This document shows positions 1-8,349 of a stretch of DNA of 64,000 nucleotides, piece after piece. The stretch spans positions 28,984-92,983 of the forward strand of contig DASYVJ010000017.1 in NCBI GenBank assembly GCA_035937155.1, given 5' to 3'. Numbering within the stretch: the stretch's first letter is position 1; each line of letters begins with the position of its first letter. This DNA is from Palsa-870 sp035937155. GTDB taxonomy: Bacteria; Chloroflexota; Dormibacteria; Dormibacterales; Dormibacteraceae. The notes under the pieces were generated by a model that did not search any database, was not told where the DNA came from, and was given only the letters and a program-made list of their open reading frames with translations. The position numbers and the translations under genes were made by a program.

Positions 1-1456
1 GCTGATCGCCCTCGGCATCCTCAACTTGCTGGGCATCAAGGAGAGCGCACGAACAACCGCGATCTTTGTCTGTCTCGCGGGAGCCGGCCAGCTCGCCGTA
101 GTCGTGGCGACAGCGCTCTACCTCGGACCGGCCGGCATACTCCACAGCTTCAGCGCGGTCACGCAGGGGCCTCATCTGTCGCCGCTTCTACTCATCACAG
201 GATATGGCGCCGCCTTCCTGGCCTTCTCCGGTCTCGAGAGCATCGCGCAGCTGGCGCCGGCCATGCGTGAGCCGCGCCGGTCCGTGGCATATCGCGCGAT
301 GGGTGCTGTGGTGCTGACAATGGCGATCACCAGCCCCCTTCTCACGCTCTGGTCGACGACGCTGCTCAACGCGAACGCAGACCCCAACCAGTTCATCTCA
401 CTGCTTGGAGCTAACGTCGCCGGCCGCTTCCTTGGCGATTACGTCGCCGTCTCAGGTGCGCTGCTGCTCGTTTTCGCGAGCAACACGGCGATCATTGGCG
501 CCTACCACGTCTTCATCGCGCTGGCGCGAATGGGGTTCCTGCCCCGTGTTCTAGAGCACCGCAATCGAACTCGCCGGACGCCGCACTGGGCGGTCCTTGC
601 CGCCACTGCCCTGCCTGTCGTGATCATCATCGCCTCGCGGGGGAGCGTCACGCTACTTGGCGACCTGTACGCCTTCGGACTGCTGGGCACGTTCGTGCTC
701 ACGTGCGTCAGCCTCGACCTCGTGCGCTGGCGTGAACGCTCGCAATGGCGGCGAGGTGGAGTCCCGTTCTTTGCGGTCGGGGTTATCACCACGATCCTCG
801 TGGCCCTCGCGTGGCTGGTGAACCTGTTTGCGAAGCCGCTGGCAACCGAGTTCGGCGGCGGCCTCACCGTGATCGGGTTGATCGCCGGCCTAGCGACGTA
901 CCGGTACTACCGCGGACGCAGGCCCAGCGTCTTCCCGGTGCCGTTCCGGCCGCAGCGGGCGGCCGCCTCGATTGCAAGCGCCCTGGGCAAACGGGTGTCG
1001 GCGGGCGATGTGCTGGTCATCCTGCCGCACGATCAGCTCGCCGCGGAGGCTGTGCTGGCGGAGGCCGCGCGAACGGCGGCCGGTCGCGGCGCCGTGTTCC
1101 TCTATCGGGGCAACCGTTACCCGAACCAGCATCACGAGCTGCTCGAGGTGAACGACCCGTACCTGAAGGACTACGCCGCACACGACGCGTTCGCCAGAGC
1201 GGAGATGCTCGCACGCAACCAGATCAAGAACCGCCGGTACGTCTACGTGCCGGGCAATCTCCCGCGCGAGATGGTGGGCGAGGTGTGGAGGACGGTGTCG
1301 CCCAAGGAGACAGTGGTGACACTGGAGGATGAGGGCATGCTGCCTCCGATGGCAGTCGACCGTGTCCGCCGCCACACGACCGACGGCACGACCGTGCTGC
1401 ACATGTACACCAGCAAGGTCCGGACGATGCCGGAACCGGAAAAGGTCATTGCCTGA
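1..1456 (+). CDS. APC-family amino acid permease, 5' truncated by window edge
   Basis: The reading frame is open from base 2, so the true start lies left of the window. The visible part has many hydrophobic segments typical of amino acid-polyamine-organocation transporters, including the helix around GYGAAFLAFSGLESIAQLAP, which resembles the family's substrate-binding helix. After about residue 295 the protein becomes soluble: roughly 170 C-terminal residues with alternating strands and helices (for example VLVILPHDQLAAEAVLAEAA) that look like a cytoplasmic universal-stress-like tail. It probably imports amino acids or related solutes; the substrate cannot be told. It ends 11 bases inside the convergent M24 gene. 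Confidence 0.85.
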   Translation, partial: LIALGILNLLGIKESARTTAIFVCLAGAGQLAVVVATALYLGPAGILHSFSAVTQGPHLSPLLLITGYGAAFLAFSGLESIAQLAPAMREPRRSVAYRAMGAVVLTMAITSPLLTLWSTTLLNANADPNQFISLLGANVAGRFLGDYVAVSGALLLVFASNTAIIGAYHVFIALARMGFLPRVLEHRNRTRRTPHWAVLAATALPVVIIIASRGSVTLLGDLYAFGLLGTFVLTCVSLDLVRWRERSQWRRGGVPFFAVGVITTILVALAWLVNLFAKPLATEFGGGLTVIGLIAGLATYRYYRGRRPSVFPVPFRPQRAAASIASALGKRVSAGDVLVILPHDQLAAEAVLAEAARTAAGRGAVFLYRGNRYPNQHHELLEVNDPYLKDYAAHDAFARAEMLARNQIKNRRYVYVPGNLPREMVGEVWRTVSPKETVVTLEDEGMLPPMAVDRVRRHTTDGTTVLHMYTSKVRTMPEPEKVIA

Positions 1457-2615
1457 CGATGAGGTCTTTGAGCTCGCGCGGGTAATCGGTCATGATCCGG
1501 CAGCCATCTTCAGTGATGACCACGGTGTCGGAGTGCCGGAAACCACCCAGGTCCTTGAAGTACACGCCCGGCTCGACCGTGAACACCATCCCGGCTTCCA
1601 GCACAGTCTCCTCGCCGCGGTCGAGGAATGGAGCCTCGTGGCCTTCGAGCCCGATGGAGTGTCCGACGTGGTGGCGCAAGTTGTCCGCAACGCCGAGCTC
1701 CCTGGCGAGGCCCACGGTGGCGAGCTCAACCTCACCGGCCGGCACGCCGGGTGCCAGCACCTCGATCGCCCGCGTTTGCAGCGCCAGCATCGCGTCGAAA
1801 GCACGCACCTGCTCGGGCGTGGGCTCGCCGACGACCATCGTCCGCTCCAGCTCGCTGCGATAGCCATCGATGTCGGCGCTGGCTCCGCTGACGAGCACGT
1901 CGCCTTTCTGGATGCCGTGTCCGCGCACGAAACCGTGCGGCATCGCAGTGGAACGGCCTGCGACGAACATCGCGGTGAGGCCGTTGCCGCCAAACCCGCG
2001 CGGTCGCCAGCCGGGCATCTCGCGAAGCATGTCCCCAAGGGTTTCGATAACGCCGGGCGCGGAACACTCCATCTCCGTTTTGCCAGTCGTGATCGCGGAC
2101 TGCATCCGGCGATGCGCCCGTGCCGCCCAATCGCAGGACAGCTGGATGCACGCGATCTCGGTGGAGGACTTCACCTGGCGCAGCGATTCGATGATCGGCT
2201 CGGCGTCGAAGGGACGTTGCCCGATCAGGTCGCTCAAAAGGGGTCCCCGGTATCCCCAGTAAGGAACGTAGCCGTCGTGATCGGCACCTGTGCGAGGTGG
2301 CCTGGCGTTCGCCTCGGCAAGGATCGCGGACACGCGCTCCATCGGATGCTCGGCGCCCGGGTACTCGAAGTACACGTTGACGTGGTCGAGCGCAGTCGAC
2401 GATTCAGCGTGCTCTTTCTCCACCGCCGGAACCACGAGCGTCGAGCGGCCGTGCGGCCCAAGCACGAGCACGATGGGTCGCTCGGTCGGGATGTGGTGGA
2501 AGCCGGTGAGGTAGGCGACTCGCGCAGGGTAGAAGACGCAGATGGCATCCAGCCCCGCCGCCTCCATCCCGGCAGAGACCGCCTCCCTCCGCAACCGATA
2601 CTCCGCCGTGGAGAT
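1446..2615 (-). CDS. M24 (creatinase/prolidase-fold) hydrolase with degenerate metal site
   Basis: A pita-bread-fold M24 protein. The N-terminal creatinase-like domain carries AGLDAICVFYPARVAYLTGF; the C-terminal domain carries HHVGHSIGLEGHE and FTVEPGVYF. Of the five usual metal ligands, the His and one Glu are present, but the first Asp is Ser (VSGAS), the second is Glu (RSELERT) and the last Glu is Ser (FRHSDT). This points to a creatinase-like, metal-independent hydrolase rather than an aminopeptidase. The natural N-terminus (STAEYRLRREAV) begins after an ATC codon at 2615, nine bases behind AGGGAG; no ATG, GTG or TTG fits there. The next standard starts are TTG 2594 and ATG 2567. It lies downstream of the E1-beta gene. 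Confidence 0.8.
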   Translation of the reverse strand: MSTAEYRLRREAVSAGMEAAGLDAICVFYPARVAYLTGFHHIPTERPIVLVLGPHGRSTLVVPAVEKEHAESSTALDHVNVYFEYPGAEHPMERVSAILAEANARPPRTGADHDGYVPYWGYRGPLLSDLIGQRPFDAEPIIESLRQVKSSTEIACIQLSCDWAARAHRRMQSAITTGKTEMECSAPGVIETLGDMLREMPGWRPRGFGGNGLTAMFVAGRSTAMPHGFVRGHGIQKGDVLVSGASADIDGYRSELERTMVVGEPTPEQVRAFDAMLALQTRAIEVLAPGVPAGEVELATVGLARELGVADNLRHHVGHSIGLEGHEAPFLDRGEETVLEAGMVFTVEPGVYFKDLGGFRHSDTVVITEDGCRIMTDYPRELKDLIVRQ

Positions 2616-2626
2616 CTGAAGTAGCT

Positions 2627-2649
2627 CCCTCCCCCCAACGGGGGGAGGG
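2627..2649. repeat. Perfect G/C palindrome between E1-beta and M24 genes
   Basis: CCCTCCCCCC and GGGGGGAGGG form a perfect 10-bp stem around a 3-base AAC loop, just ahead of the M24 start. It resembles the other G/C-rich REP-like hairpins scattered through this window (compare 57622-57645). It could act as an attenuator or mRNA-stabilising hairpin, but there is no U-tract to make it a classic terminator. Confidence 0.6.
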
Positions 2650-2685
2650 CTGGGGCGGGGGGACGAATCCCTCTTGGTAGTCGCC

Positions 2686-3669
2686 TTAGTACGCGGCAAG
2701 TTTTCTCGCCGCCTCGGCGATCTTCCGCGGGTTCGGCATGAAGAACTCTTCTTGCGGCGTGTTGAACGGCATCGCCGGAACATCTGGCGCTGCGACGCGT
2801 ACGACCGGGCCGTCCAGGTCACCGAATGCGTGCTCGGAGATGATGGCCGCTATCTCTGCACCGAATCCGCCGGTGAGGTTGTCCTCGTGCACGACCATCG
2901 CCTTGCCCGTGCGGCGCACGGACTCGAGGATCGTCTCCCGATCGAGTGGTGCAAGCGTGCGGAGGTCGACCACCTCCAGGCTCACGCCTTCGGTTTCGAG
3001 GAGCGCCGCGGCCTCGAGGCAGTAGTGGCTCATGAGACCCCACGCAAAGCAGCTCACGTTCTTCCCTGGCCGGCGAACCACGGCCGGACCGATCGGCACG
3101 ATATGGTCGCCGTCCGGCACCTCTTCGGTGACGAGCCTGTAGACCTTCTTGTGCTCCAGGAAGAGCACGGGATCCGGGTCGCGGATGGCCGACTTCAGCA
3201 GTCCATGCGCGTCAGCGGGCATGCTCGGCACCACGACCTTGAGCCCAGGAACGTGGGCGTAGAAAGCCTCGATCGACTGCGAGTGGTACAGCCCGCCATG
3301 AACTCCACCACCAAACGGTGTGCGGATCACGATCGGCACCGACCAGTCACCGTTGGAGCGATAGCGAGTGCGCGCCGCCTCGCTGACGATCTGGTCGAAG
3401 GCGGGATGTATGAAATCCGCGAACTGGATCTCGGCGACGGGGATGAGGCCGTTCAGCGCCGCGCCGATCGCGACGCCGACGATGGCCGACTCGGCCAAAG
3501 GTGTGTCGAGCACGCGCGCCTCGCCAAAGCGGTCATACAGGCCGTCGGTCGCCCCGAACACGCCGCCCTTCCGGCCGACGTCCTCGCCAATGACCAGCAC
3601 GCGTTCGTCGCGTTCCATCTCTTCGGCCATGGCCGCTCTCACCGCCTCGATCATCCTCATCTCAGGCAC
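2686..3669 (-). CDS. 2-oxoacid dehydrogenase E1 component, beta subunit
   Basis: This is the beta subunit of a thiamine-diphosphate-dependent pyruvate or branched-chain 2-oxoacid dehydrogenase E1. Family blocks run the full 327 residues: VIGEDVGRKGGVFGAT, a DTPLAESAIVGVAIGAAL block, IVIRTPFGGGVHGGLYHSQS and the transketolase C-terminal domain (LEVVDLRTLAPLDRETI, VVHEDNLTGGFG). GTG at 3669 is used here; ATG 3660 is an alternative. The E1-alpha gene that normally precedes it is absent: the upstream neighbour is whiA, divergently transcribed. The alpha, E2 and E3 partners must be encoded elsewhere. The substrate (pyruvate or branched-chain keto acid) cannot be decided from sequence alone. Confidence 0.9.
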   Translation of the reverse strand: MPEMRMIEAVRAAMAEEMERDERVLVIGEDVGRKGGVFGATDGLYDRFGEARVLDTPLAESAIVGVAIGAALNGLIPVAEIQFADFIHPAFDQIVSEAARTRYRSNGDWSVPIVIRTPFGGGVHGGLYHSQSIEAFYAHVPGLKVVVPSMPADAHGLLKSAIRDPDPVLFLEHKKVYRLVTEEVPDGDHIVPIGPAVVRRPGKNVSCFAWGLMSHYCLEAAALLETEGVSLEVVDLRTLAPLDRETILESVRRTGKAMVVHEDNLTGGFGAEIAAIISEHAFGDLDGPVVRVAAPDVPAMPFNTPQEEFFMPNPRKIAEAARKLAAY

Positions 3670-3801
3670 AGAAATACATTGTCCAGTGCCGAGACCGTTT
3701 CCGGCGAAGCCGTCTGCGGGGGGGTGCCATCAGGGGTCGTTCCAGGATTAGACTGGCCTCAGGGACGGGGGGGGAGTTATCAACCTCTGGAGGTAGACGG
3801 G

Positions 3802-4725
3802 ATTTCGTTCTCGGCAGACGTCAAGAACGAGATGGCCGGCCTTCTGCCGGCACGACCCTGTTGCCAGCTGAGTGAGCTGCGCGGGATCTATTTCGGTTCG
3901 CGTGCGCGCCTGATCAAACGAGCGGGTGAACCAGGACAGGCGGCCTACTTCTCGCTGCTTCGCAACGCGGTGGCGCGAAAGGTCGTGAGGCTGGGCCGCG
4001 CCGTCGGTCCAATGGAGGCCAAGTACCAGGCCGTGAAGACACGCAAGCGCATGTCGTTCTTCATCGAGCTCGCGCTGCCGCCAGGTCTCGCACCGGCTTT
4101 CACTCAATCCGCGGTGCGTGCGGTCCCAGATGCTGCGTGCGATCGCAAGGCGATGCTGCGCGGTCTGTTCCTCGGCTGCGGGTCGGTGAACTCTCCGAGC
4201 TCGCGCTACCACCTCGAGTTCGTCGCGCCGACAAGCTCGTGGGCCGCCGCGATCGCCGAGCTAGCCGGCTCCGACAATGCAAAGGTCGGTGTCATGGAGC
4301 GCGGCGGCCAGCACGTCGTATACGTCAAGGAGGGCGATGCGATTGTCCGCCTGCTCTCACTGATGGGCGCCAGCCGCGCAGTCATCGAGTTCGAGAACGT
4401 GAGGGTCGTACGCGAGGTCAGCGGTGAGGTGAACCGCCGGCTCAACTTCGAAACGGCCAACATTGGCAAGACGATCGGTTCTGGCCTGCGCCAGGCGAAG
4501 GCAATCGAGCGGCTCGAAGCGTCCGGCCGGCTCGAGCGCTTGCCGCCCGCCCTGCGCGAGATGGCCCGGTGGCGCAGCGCGAACCCGGAGCTCAACCTGG
4601 GCGAGCTTGCCGAGCGCATGAAGCTCTCGAAATCCGCGGTCAACCATCGGCTGCGCAGGCTCCAGGAGATGGCCGACACGAAGGGCGACGCGGGATCGCC
4701 CAATGGAGCGCGCCGCTCCGCCTAA
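3802..4725 (+). CDS. whiA: WhiA, LAGLIDADG/HTH transcriptional regulator-like protein
   Basis: WhiA is a conserved DNA-binding protein of Gram-positive-type bacteria, linked to cell division and sporulation. The N-terminus SFSADVKNEMAG matches the family start, followed by an LAGLIDADG-like domain (LRGLFLGCGSVNSPSSRYHLEF) and a C-terminal WhiA-type HTH (LNLGELAERMKLSKSAVNHR). The frame stays open far upstream, but homology begins exactly at an ATT codon at 3802, preceded 8 bases earlier by a perfect GGAGG. I therefore take ATT as the start, giving 308 residues, the usual size. Earlier in-frame GTG at 3724 would add a low-complexity tail without homology. It is divergent from the E1-beta gene. 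Confidence 0.92.
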   Translation: MSFSADVKNEMAGLLPARPCCQLSELRGIYFGSRARLIKRAGEPGQAAYFSLLRNAVARKVVRLGRAVGPMEAKYQAVKTRKRMSFFIELALPPGLAPAFTQSAVRAVPDAACDRKAMLRGLFLGCGSVNSPSSRYHLEFVAPTSSWAAAIAELAGSDNAKVGVMERGGQHVVYVKEGDAIVRLLSLMGASRAVIEFENVRVVREVSGEVNRRLNFETANIGKTIGSGLRQAKAIERLEASGRLERLPPALREMARWRSANPELNLGELAERMKLSKSAVNHRLRRLQEMADTKGDAGSPNGARRSA

Positions 4726-4795
4726 CATTACGTCGGCGCATCCATCGGGTAATGCCCCTCGGGTCTTTGCCCCCCCAAAACAGGAGCCTTCCTAA

Positions 4796-5806
4796 ATGAC
4801 CTTAAAGGTCGGTATCAACGGATTTGGACGAATCGGCCGGAATATCTACCGAGCGGCTCATGCACTGAAGCCGAACTTCGAGATCGTCGCAGTCAACGAC
4901 ATCGGCGATGCCCAGACGTTCGCGCACCTGCTGAAGCACGACACGGCTTTGGGGACCTTCGGCCCTTCAGTTTCAGCCACTGCCGATGCCATCAACGTCG
5001 ACGGCCATCAGGTCAAGTTCCTTAGCCACAAGGACCCGGCCGAGCTGCCGTGGAAGGACCTTGGCGTCGATGTCGTCATCGAGTCGACAGGTCTGTTCAC
5101 GGACGCCAACAAAGCCCGAATTCACATCGACAAGGGCGGTGCCAAGAAGGTGATCATCTCGGCGCCGGCGACCAACCAGGACTACACGGTCGTGATGGGC
5201 GTGAACCACAAGGGGTACGACTCCAAGAAGCACAACGTGATCTCCAACGCAAGCTGCACCACGAACTGCTTTGTGCCGCTTGCCAAAGTGCTGCACGACT
5301 CGTTCGGGATCGAGCGCGGGATGATGACGACGATCCACGCTTACACGGCGGACCAGAAGCTGCAGGACCTGCCACACAAGGATTTGCGGCGGGCGCGCGC
5401 CGCGGCAGACAACATCATCCCCACTTCCACCGGGGCCAACCGCGCCGTCGCGGAAGTGCTGCCTGAGCTGGCCGGCAAGTTCGCCGGCATGGCGTTTCGC
5501 GTGCCGATACTCGACGTGTCGGTCGTCGACCTAACGGTGCAGCTCGGTAAGACGACAACCGCTGAGGCGATCAACGCCGCGTTCGATGAGGCGGCCGGCG
5601 GGGAGCTCCGCGGCATCCTCGCGGTAAGTCACGAGGAGCTCGTGTCGTCTGACTTCATGCATAACCCCCATTCCTCCATCGTCGATGCTCCGCTGACGCT
5701 GATCCTGGGCGGCGAGTGGGCGAAGGTCGTGAGCTGGTACGACAACGAGTGGGGCTTCAGCTGCCGCATGGTCGACCTCACCGCCTACATGGCAGAGCAG
5801 CTATGA
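4796..5806 (+). CDS. gap: Type I glyceraldehyde-3-phosphate dehydrogenase
   Basis: This enzyme converts glyceraldehyde-3-phosphate to 1,3-bisphosphoglycerate with NAD. The Rossmann motif is GINGFGRIGRNIYRA, the catalytic cysteine is in NASCTTNCFVPLAKVL, and the C-terminal WYDNEWGFSCRMVDL block is present. The length of 336 residues is standard. ATG 4796 is preceded by AGGAG. It is the first gene of a gap-pgk-tpi-gpm glycolytic cluster. Its TGA stop shares its last base with the left end of a palindromic element that fills the gap to pgk. Confidence 0.97.
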   Translation: MTLKVGINGFGRIGRNIYRAAHALKPNFEIVAVNDIGDAQTFAHLLKHDTALGTFGPSVSATADAINVDGHQVKFLSHKDPAELPWKDLGVDVVIESTGLFTDANKARIHIDKGGAKKVIISAPATNQDYTVVMGVNHKGYDSKKHNVISNASCTTNCFVPLAKVLHDSFGIERGMMTTIHAYTADQKLQDLPHKDLRRARAAADNIIPTSTGANRAVAEVLPELAGKFAGMAFRVPILDVSVVDLTVQLGKTTTAEAINAAFDEAAGGELRGILAVSHEELVSSDFMHNPHSSIVDAPLTLILGGEWAKVVSWYDNEWGFSCRMVDLTAYMAEQL

Positions 5807-6038
5807 GTGTCGCGCCCCCGAAGGCCCTCGCATCTTCGCGGCCTAGGCGGCCGGGCGCCGTCTCACCTCACGGAATCTGGCGATTCCGCGGGGATCCCGA
5901 GAAGGGCGCTGAAGCCTGCGTCAAGGGGCCTGGCGCTTCCTCGTCACGCATCACTGATGCGCTCCTCGTCGCGCCACCCTTTCCTTGGCTCCGGCCGCCG
6001 ATGCCGCGAATCTGCGGAGCCTTCGGGGTCGCGACACT
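5806..6038. repeat. Palindromic intergenic element, copy 1 (gap/pgk junction)
   Basis: A 233-bp element fills the space between the gap stop and the pgk start. Its ends are inverted repeats: the first 19 bases (AGTGTCGCGCCCCCGAAGG) match the reverse complement of the last 19 at 18 positions, and complementarity continues imperfectly inward through CGGCCGG. Inside are a GGAATC/GATTCC hairpin (5872-5887) and a CGCATC/GATGCG hairpin (5947-5961). A second copy lies at 7210-7445. It looks like an ERIC- or MITE-type mobile palindrome, or a structured mRNA spacer; it encodes no convincing protein. Confidence 0.85.
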
Positions 6039-7205
6039 CTGAAAGCTTCGATTACCTCTGTCGACGTCGCCGGCAAACGAGTGCTCGTGCGCGAGGACCT
6101 CAACGTTCCGATTTCGAAAGGCACCATCACCGACGAATCCCGGATCCGCGCCGCGGTGCCAACCCTCCTGCACCTGGCACAACGCGGCGCGAAGGTCATC
6201 GTGATGTCGCACCTCGGCAGGCCGAAGGGCGTAGAGCCCGAACTCTCCCTCCGCCCGGTGGCGATGCGGCTCTCGCGGGCACTCGACCGAGAGGTGCATT
6301 TCGCGGAAGACTGTGTCGGCGAGTCGGCGCGAACAGCCGTGGGCAAGCTGCAGAACGGCGAGTTGGTGCTGCTTGAAAACGTGCGCTTCCATCCCGAGGA
6401 AGAGGCCAACGACGCGGATTTCGCGCACCGGCTGGCATCGCTAGGCGAGCTGTACGTCAACGACGCATTTGCCGCCTCTCACCGCGCGCATGCGTCCGTC
6501 GTCGGCGTTGCCGCTTACCTGCCGGCCTTTGCCGGTGAGCTGATGGAGGCCGAGCTGACGGCGCTGCATCAAGCACTCGACAATCCACGGCGGCCGATGT
6601 TTGCGGTGGTCGGGGGCGCCAAGGTCTCGACCAAGGTCGGCGTCCTCCGCAACCTACTCGAGAAGGTGGACGCGCTGTTGATCGGTGGGGCAATGGCCAA
6701 CACCTTCTTCAAGGCGCGGCGCTATCCGACCGGAAGCGGCCTGGTCGAAGAATCTGGGCTGGATGCGGCGCGGGAGGTCTCTGAGCAGGGAGGTCGCAAG
6801 CTGCTACTTCCTGTCGATCTTGTCTGCGCGCGCCGGATGGAGCCCGGCCAGCCGTTGCGCATCATGGAGGCTGACGCGGTAGAACCAGGCTGGATGGCGC
6901 TCGATATCGGTCCTAAGTCGGTGGCCTTGTTCACGGAGAGGTTGCGCGGCGCCGGCGCCATCGTTTGGAACGGGCCGATGGGTGTCGCCGAGATCCGCGA
7001 CTTCAGCGACGGGACGAAAGCCATCGGTGAGGCGATCGCGAACTCTGGCGGCTACTCGCTGGTCGGCGGCGGAGACACGGTGGCGGCCATTGAGCTGCTC
7101 GGACTCGCGGGCCGTTTCTCGCACGTCTCGACCGGTGGTGGCGCGACGCTGGAATACCTCGAGGGCAAGGAGCTCCCGGGCATCGCCATCCTCAAGGAGG
7201 CTTGA
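6039..7205 (+). CDS. pgk: Phosphoglycerate kinase
   Basis: This enzyme transfers phosphate from 1,3-bisphosphoglycerate to ADP. The N-terminal block VAGKRVLVREDLNVPI, the VIVMSHLGRPKG motif, the nucleotide-binding VGGAKVSTKVGVL and the C-terminal GGGDTVAAIE and STGGGATLEYLEGKELPG blocks are intact. The family N-terminus (LKASITSVDV) falls right after a CTG codon at 6039, the first codon beyond the palindromic element, and gives 388 residues, a normal length. The nearest standard upstream start, TTG 5985, lies inside the element and adds non-homologous residues; the next downstream one (GTG 6081) would cut off the first strand. CTG initiation is therefore inferred. Confidence 0.95.
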   Translation: MKASITSVDVAGKRVLVREDLNVPISKGTITDESRIRAAVPTLLHLAQRGAKVIVMSHLGRPKGVEPELSLRPVAMRLSRALDREVHFAEDCVGESARTAVGKLQNGELVLLENVRFHPEEEANDADFAHRLASLGELYVNDAFAASHRAHASVVGVAAYLPAFAGELMEAELTALHQALDNPRRPMFAVVGGAKVSTKVGVLRNLLEKVDALLIGGAMANTFFKARRYPTGSGLVEESGLDAAREVSEQGGRKLLLPVDLVCARRMEPGQPLRIMEADAVEPGWMALDIGPKSVALFTERLRGAGAIVWNGPMGVAEIRDFSDGTKAIGEAIANSGGYSLVGGGDTVAAIELLGLAGRFSHVSTGGGATLEYLEGKELPGIAILKEA

Positions 7206-7209
7206 GCGT

Positions 7210-7445
7210 AGTGTCCCGCCCCCGAGGATCCTTGCATCTTCATCGGCCCTGGCGGCCGGGCGCCGCCTCACCCCATGGAATCTGGCGATTCCGCGGGGAC
7301 CCCGAGAAGGGCGCTGAAGCCAGCGTCGACTCCTGCGCGCGCTCGGTCACGCATCCACGGGATGCGCTCCCTCTCGTGCTCGTCGTCTCCTTGGCTCCGG
7401 CCGCCAGTGCCGCGAATATGCGGCAGACCTCGGTGGCGAGACACT
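7210..7445. repeat. Palindromic intergenic element, copy 2 (pgk/tpi junction)
   Basis: A second, diverged copy of the 5806-6038 element, 236 bp and in the same orientation, alignable end to end by eye. The terminal arms pair again (16 of the first 18 bases), and position 17 of the arm has changed from A-T to G-C on both sides, a compensatory change. The GGAATC/GATTCC hairpin is kept, and the second internal hairpin has gained a matching C-G pair (7350-7366). The tpi GTG start lies one base beyond the right end. Confidence 0.85.
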
Positions 7446-7446
7446 A

Positions 7447-8238
7447 GTGTCGACCAGAGTCGCGCCGATTCCGCTGGTCGCGGCCAACTGGAAGATGAAT
7501 CCGAACGACGCCGGCGACGCGCTCGATCTTGTGCGCGGTGTGCTCTCGGTCGCCCGCGGGCATGCCGAGCGAGTGGAGGTCGCGCTCTTTCCGCCGTTTG
7601 TCTGGCTGACCGGTGTCGCTGAGGTGCTGGCCGAGTCCGGTGTGAAGCTGGGCGCCCAGGACTGCTTCTGGGAGCTTTCGGGCGCGTACACCGGTGAGGT
7701 CTCGCCGGCGATGTTGAAGGGCTGGTGCGAGTGGGTCATCATCGGCCACTCGGAGCGCCGCATTTACCTCGGCGAGACAGACGAGATGGTGGCCAAGAAG
7801 GCCGCGGCCGCGCTGGGCTGCGAGCTCAACGTGATCATGTGCGTCGGGGAGCTGACAGAGCACTACGACGCCGGCACGTCCGACCAGGTCGTCGAAGCGC
7901 AGGTCAAGGCTGGGCTGGCCAACTGCTCCGCCGACGACTCCGCCCGGCTGGTCATCGCTTACGAGCCGGTGTGGGCCATCGGCTCTGGCAAGAGCGCAGA
8001 CCCCGAGCATGCGTATCGCACGATGCGCCTGATCCGGCGCGTGGTTGGGGATCTGATCGGCGCAGGCGCGGCGAAGAAGGTGCGCGTGCTGTACGGCGGC
8101 AGCGTCAACTCGAAGAACGTCGAGTCGTTCGTCGAGCTGCCGTTGTGCGACGGCGTGCTGGTCGGAGGCGCGAGCCTGGACGCCGCGGAGTTTGCGCACA
8201 TCGTCAAGGTCACAGCTGAGGTGTATGGGCACCGTTAG
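7447..8238 (+). CDS. tpiA: Triosephosphate isomerase
   Basis: This enzyme interconverts dihydroxyacetone phosphate and glyceraldehyde-3-phosphate. The N-terminal AANWKMN motif with the active-site Asn and Lys, the electrophilic His in IIGHSERR, the catalytic Glu in AYEPVWAIGSGK and the phosphate loop VLYGGSVNSKN are all present. At 263 residues it is slightly longer than the roughly 250 typical of the family. The GTG start sits immediately after the palindromic repeat, so ribosome access may depend on how that RNA folds. Confidence 0.97.
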   Translation: MSTRVAPIPLVAANWKMNPNDAGDALDLVRGVLSVARGHAERVEVALFPPFVWLTGVAEVLAESGVKLGAQDCFWELSGAYTGEVSPAMLKGWCEWVIIGHSERRIYLGETDEMVAKKAAAALGCELNVIMCVGELTEHYDAGTSDQVVEAQVKAGLANCSADDSARLVIAYEPVWAIGSGKSADPEHAYRTMRLIRRVVGDLIGAGAAKKVRVLYGGSVNSKNVESFVELPLCDGVLVGGASLDAAEFAHIVKVTAEVYGHR

Positions 8239-8349
8239 GCTGGGCTGGGAGCGTGCCATCCCCTCGGCCCTCACCCTAACCCTGCGCGCAAAGCGGCGAT
8301 GAGGTTGGGACCTACTGATTGCTCCCGCTGGCGCGGGCGACGGGACTAG

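Noticed and set aside
1329..2624. 431-residue forward frame antisense to the M24 gene
   Set aside because: Codon pattern and sequence have the Arg/Ala/His-rich look of a GC-rich shadow frame; the reverse strand holds the recognisable protein.
2674..3801. Long N-terminal extension of whiA over the antisense of the E1-beta gene
   Set aside because: The extension has no homology and is antisense to a clear gene; the family N-terminus begins at ATT 3802 with its own SD.
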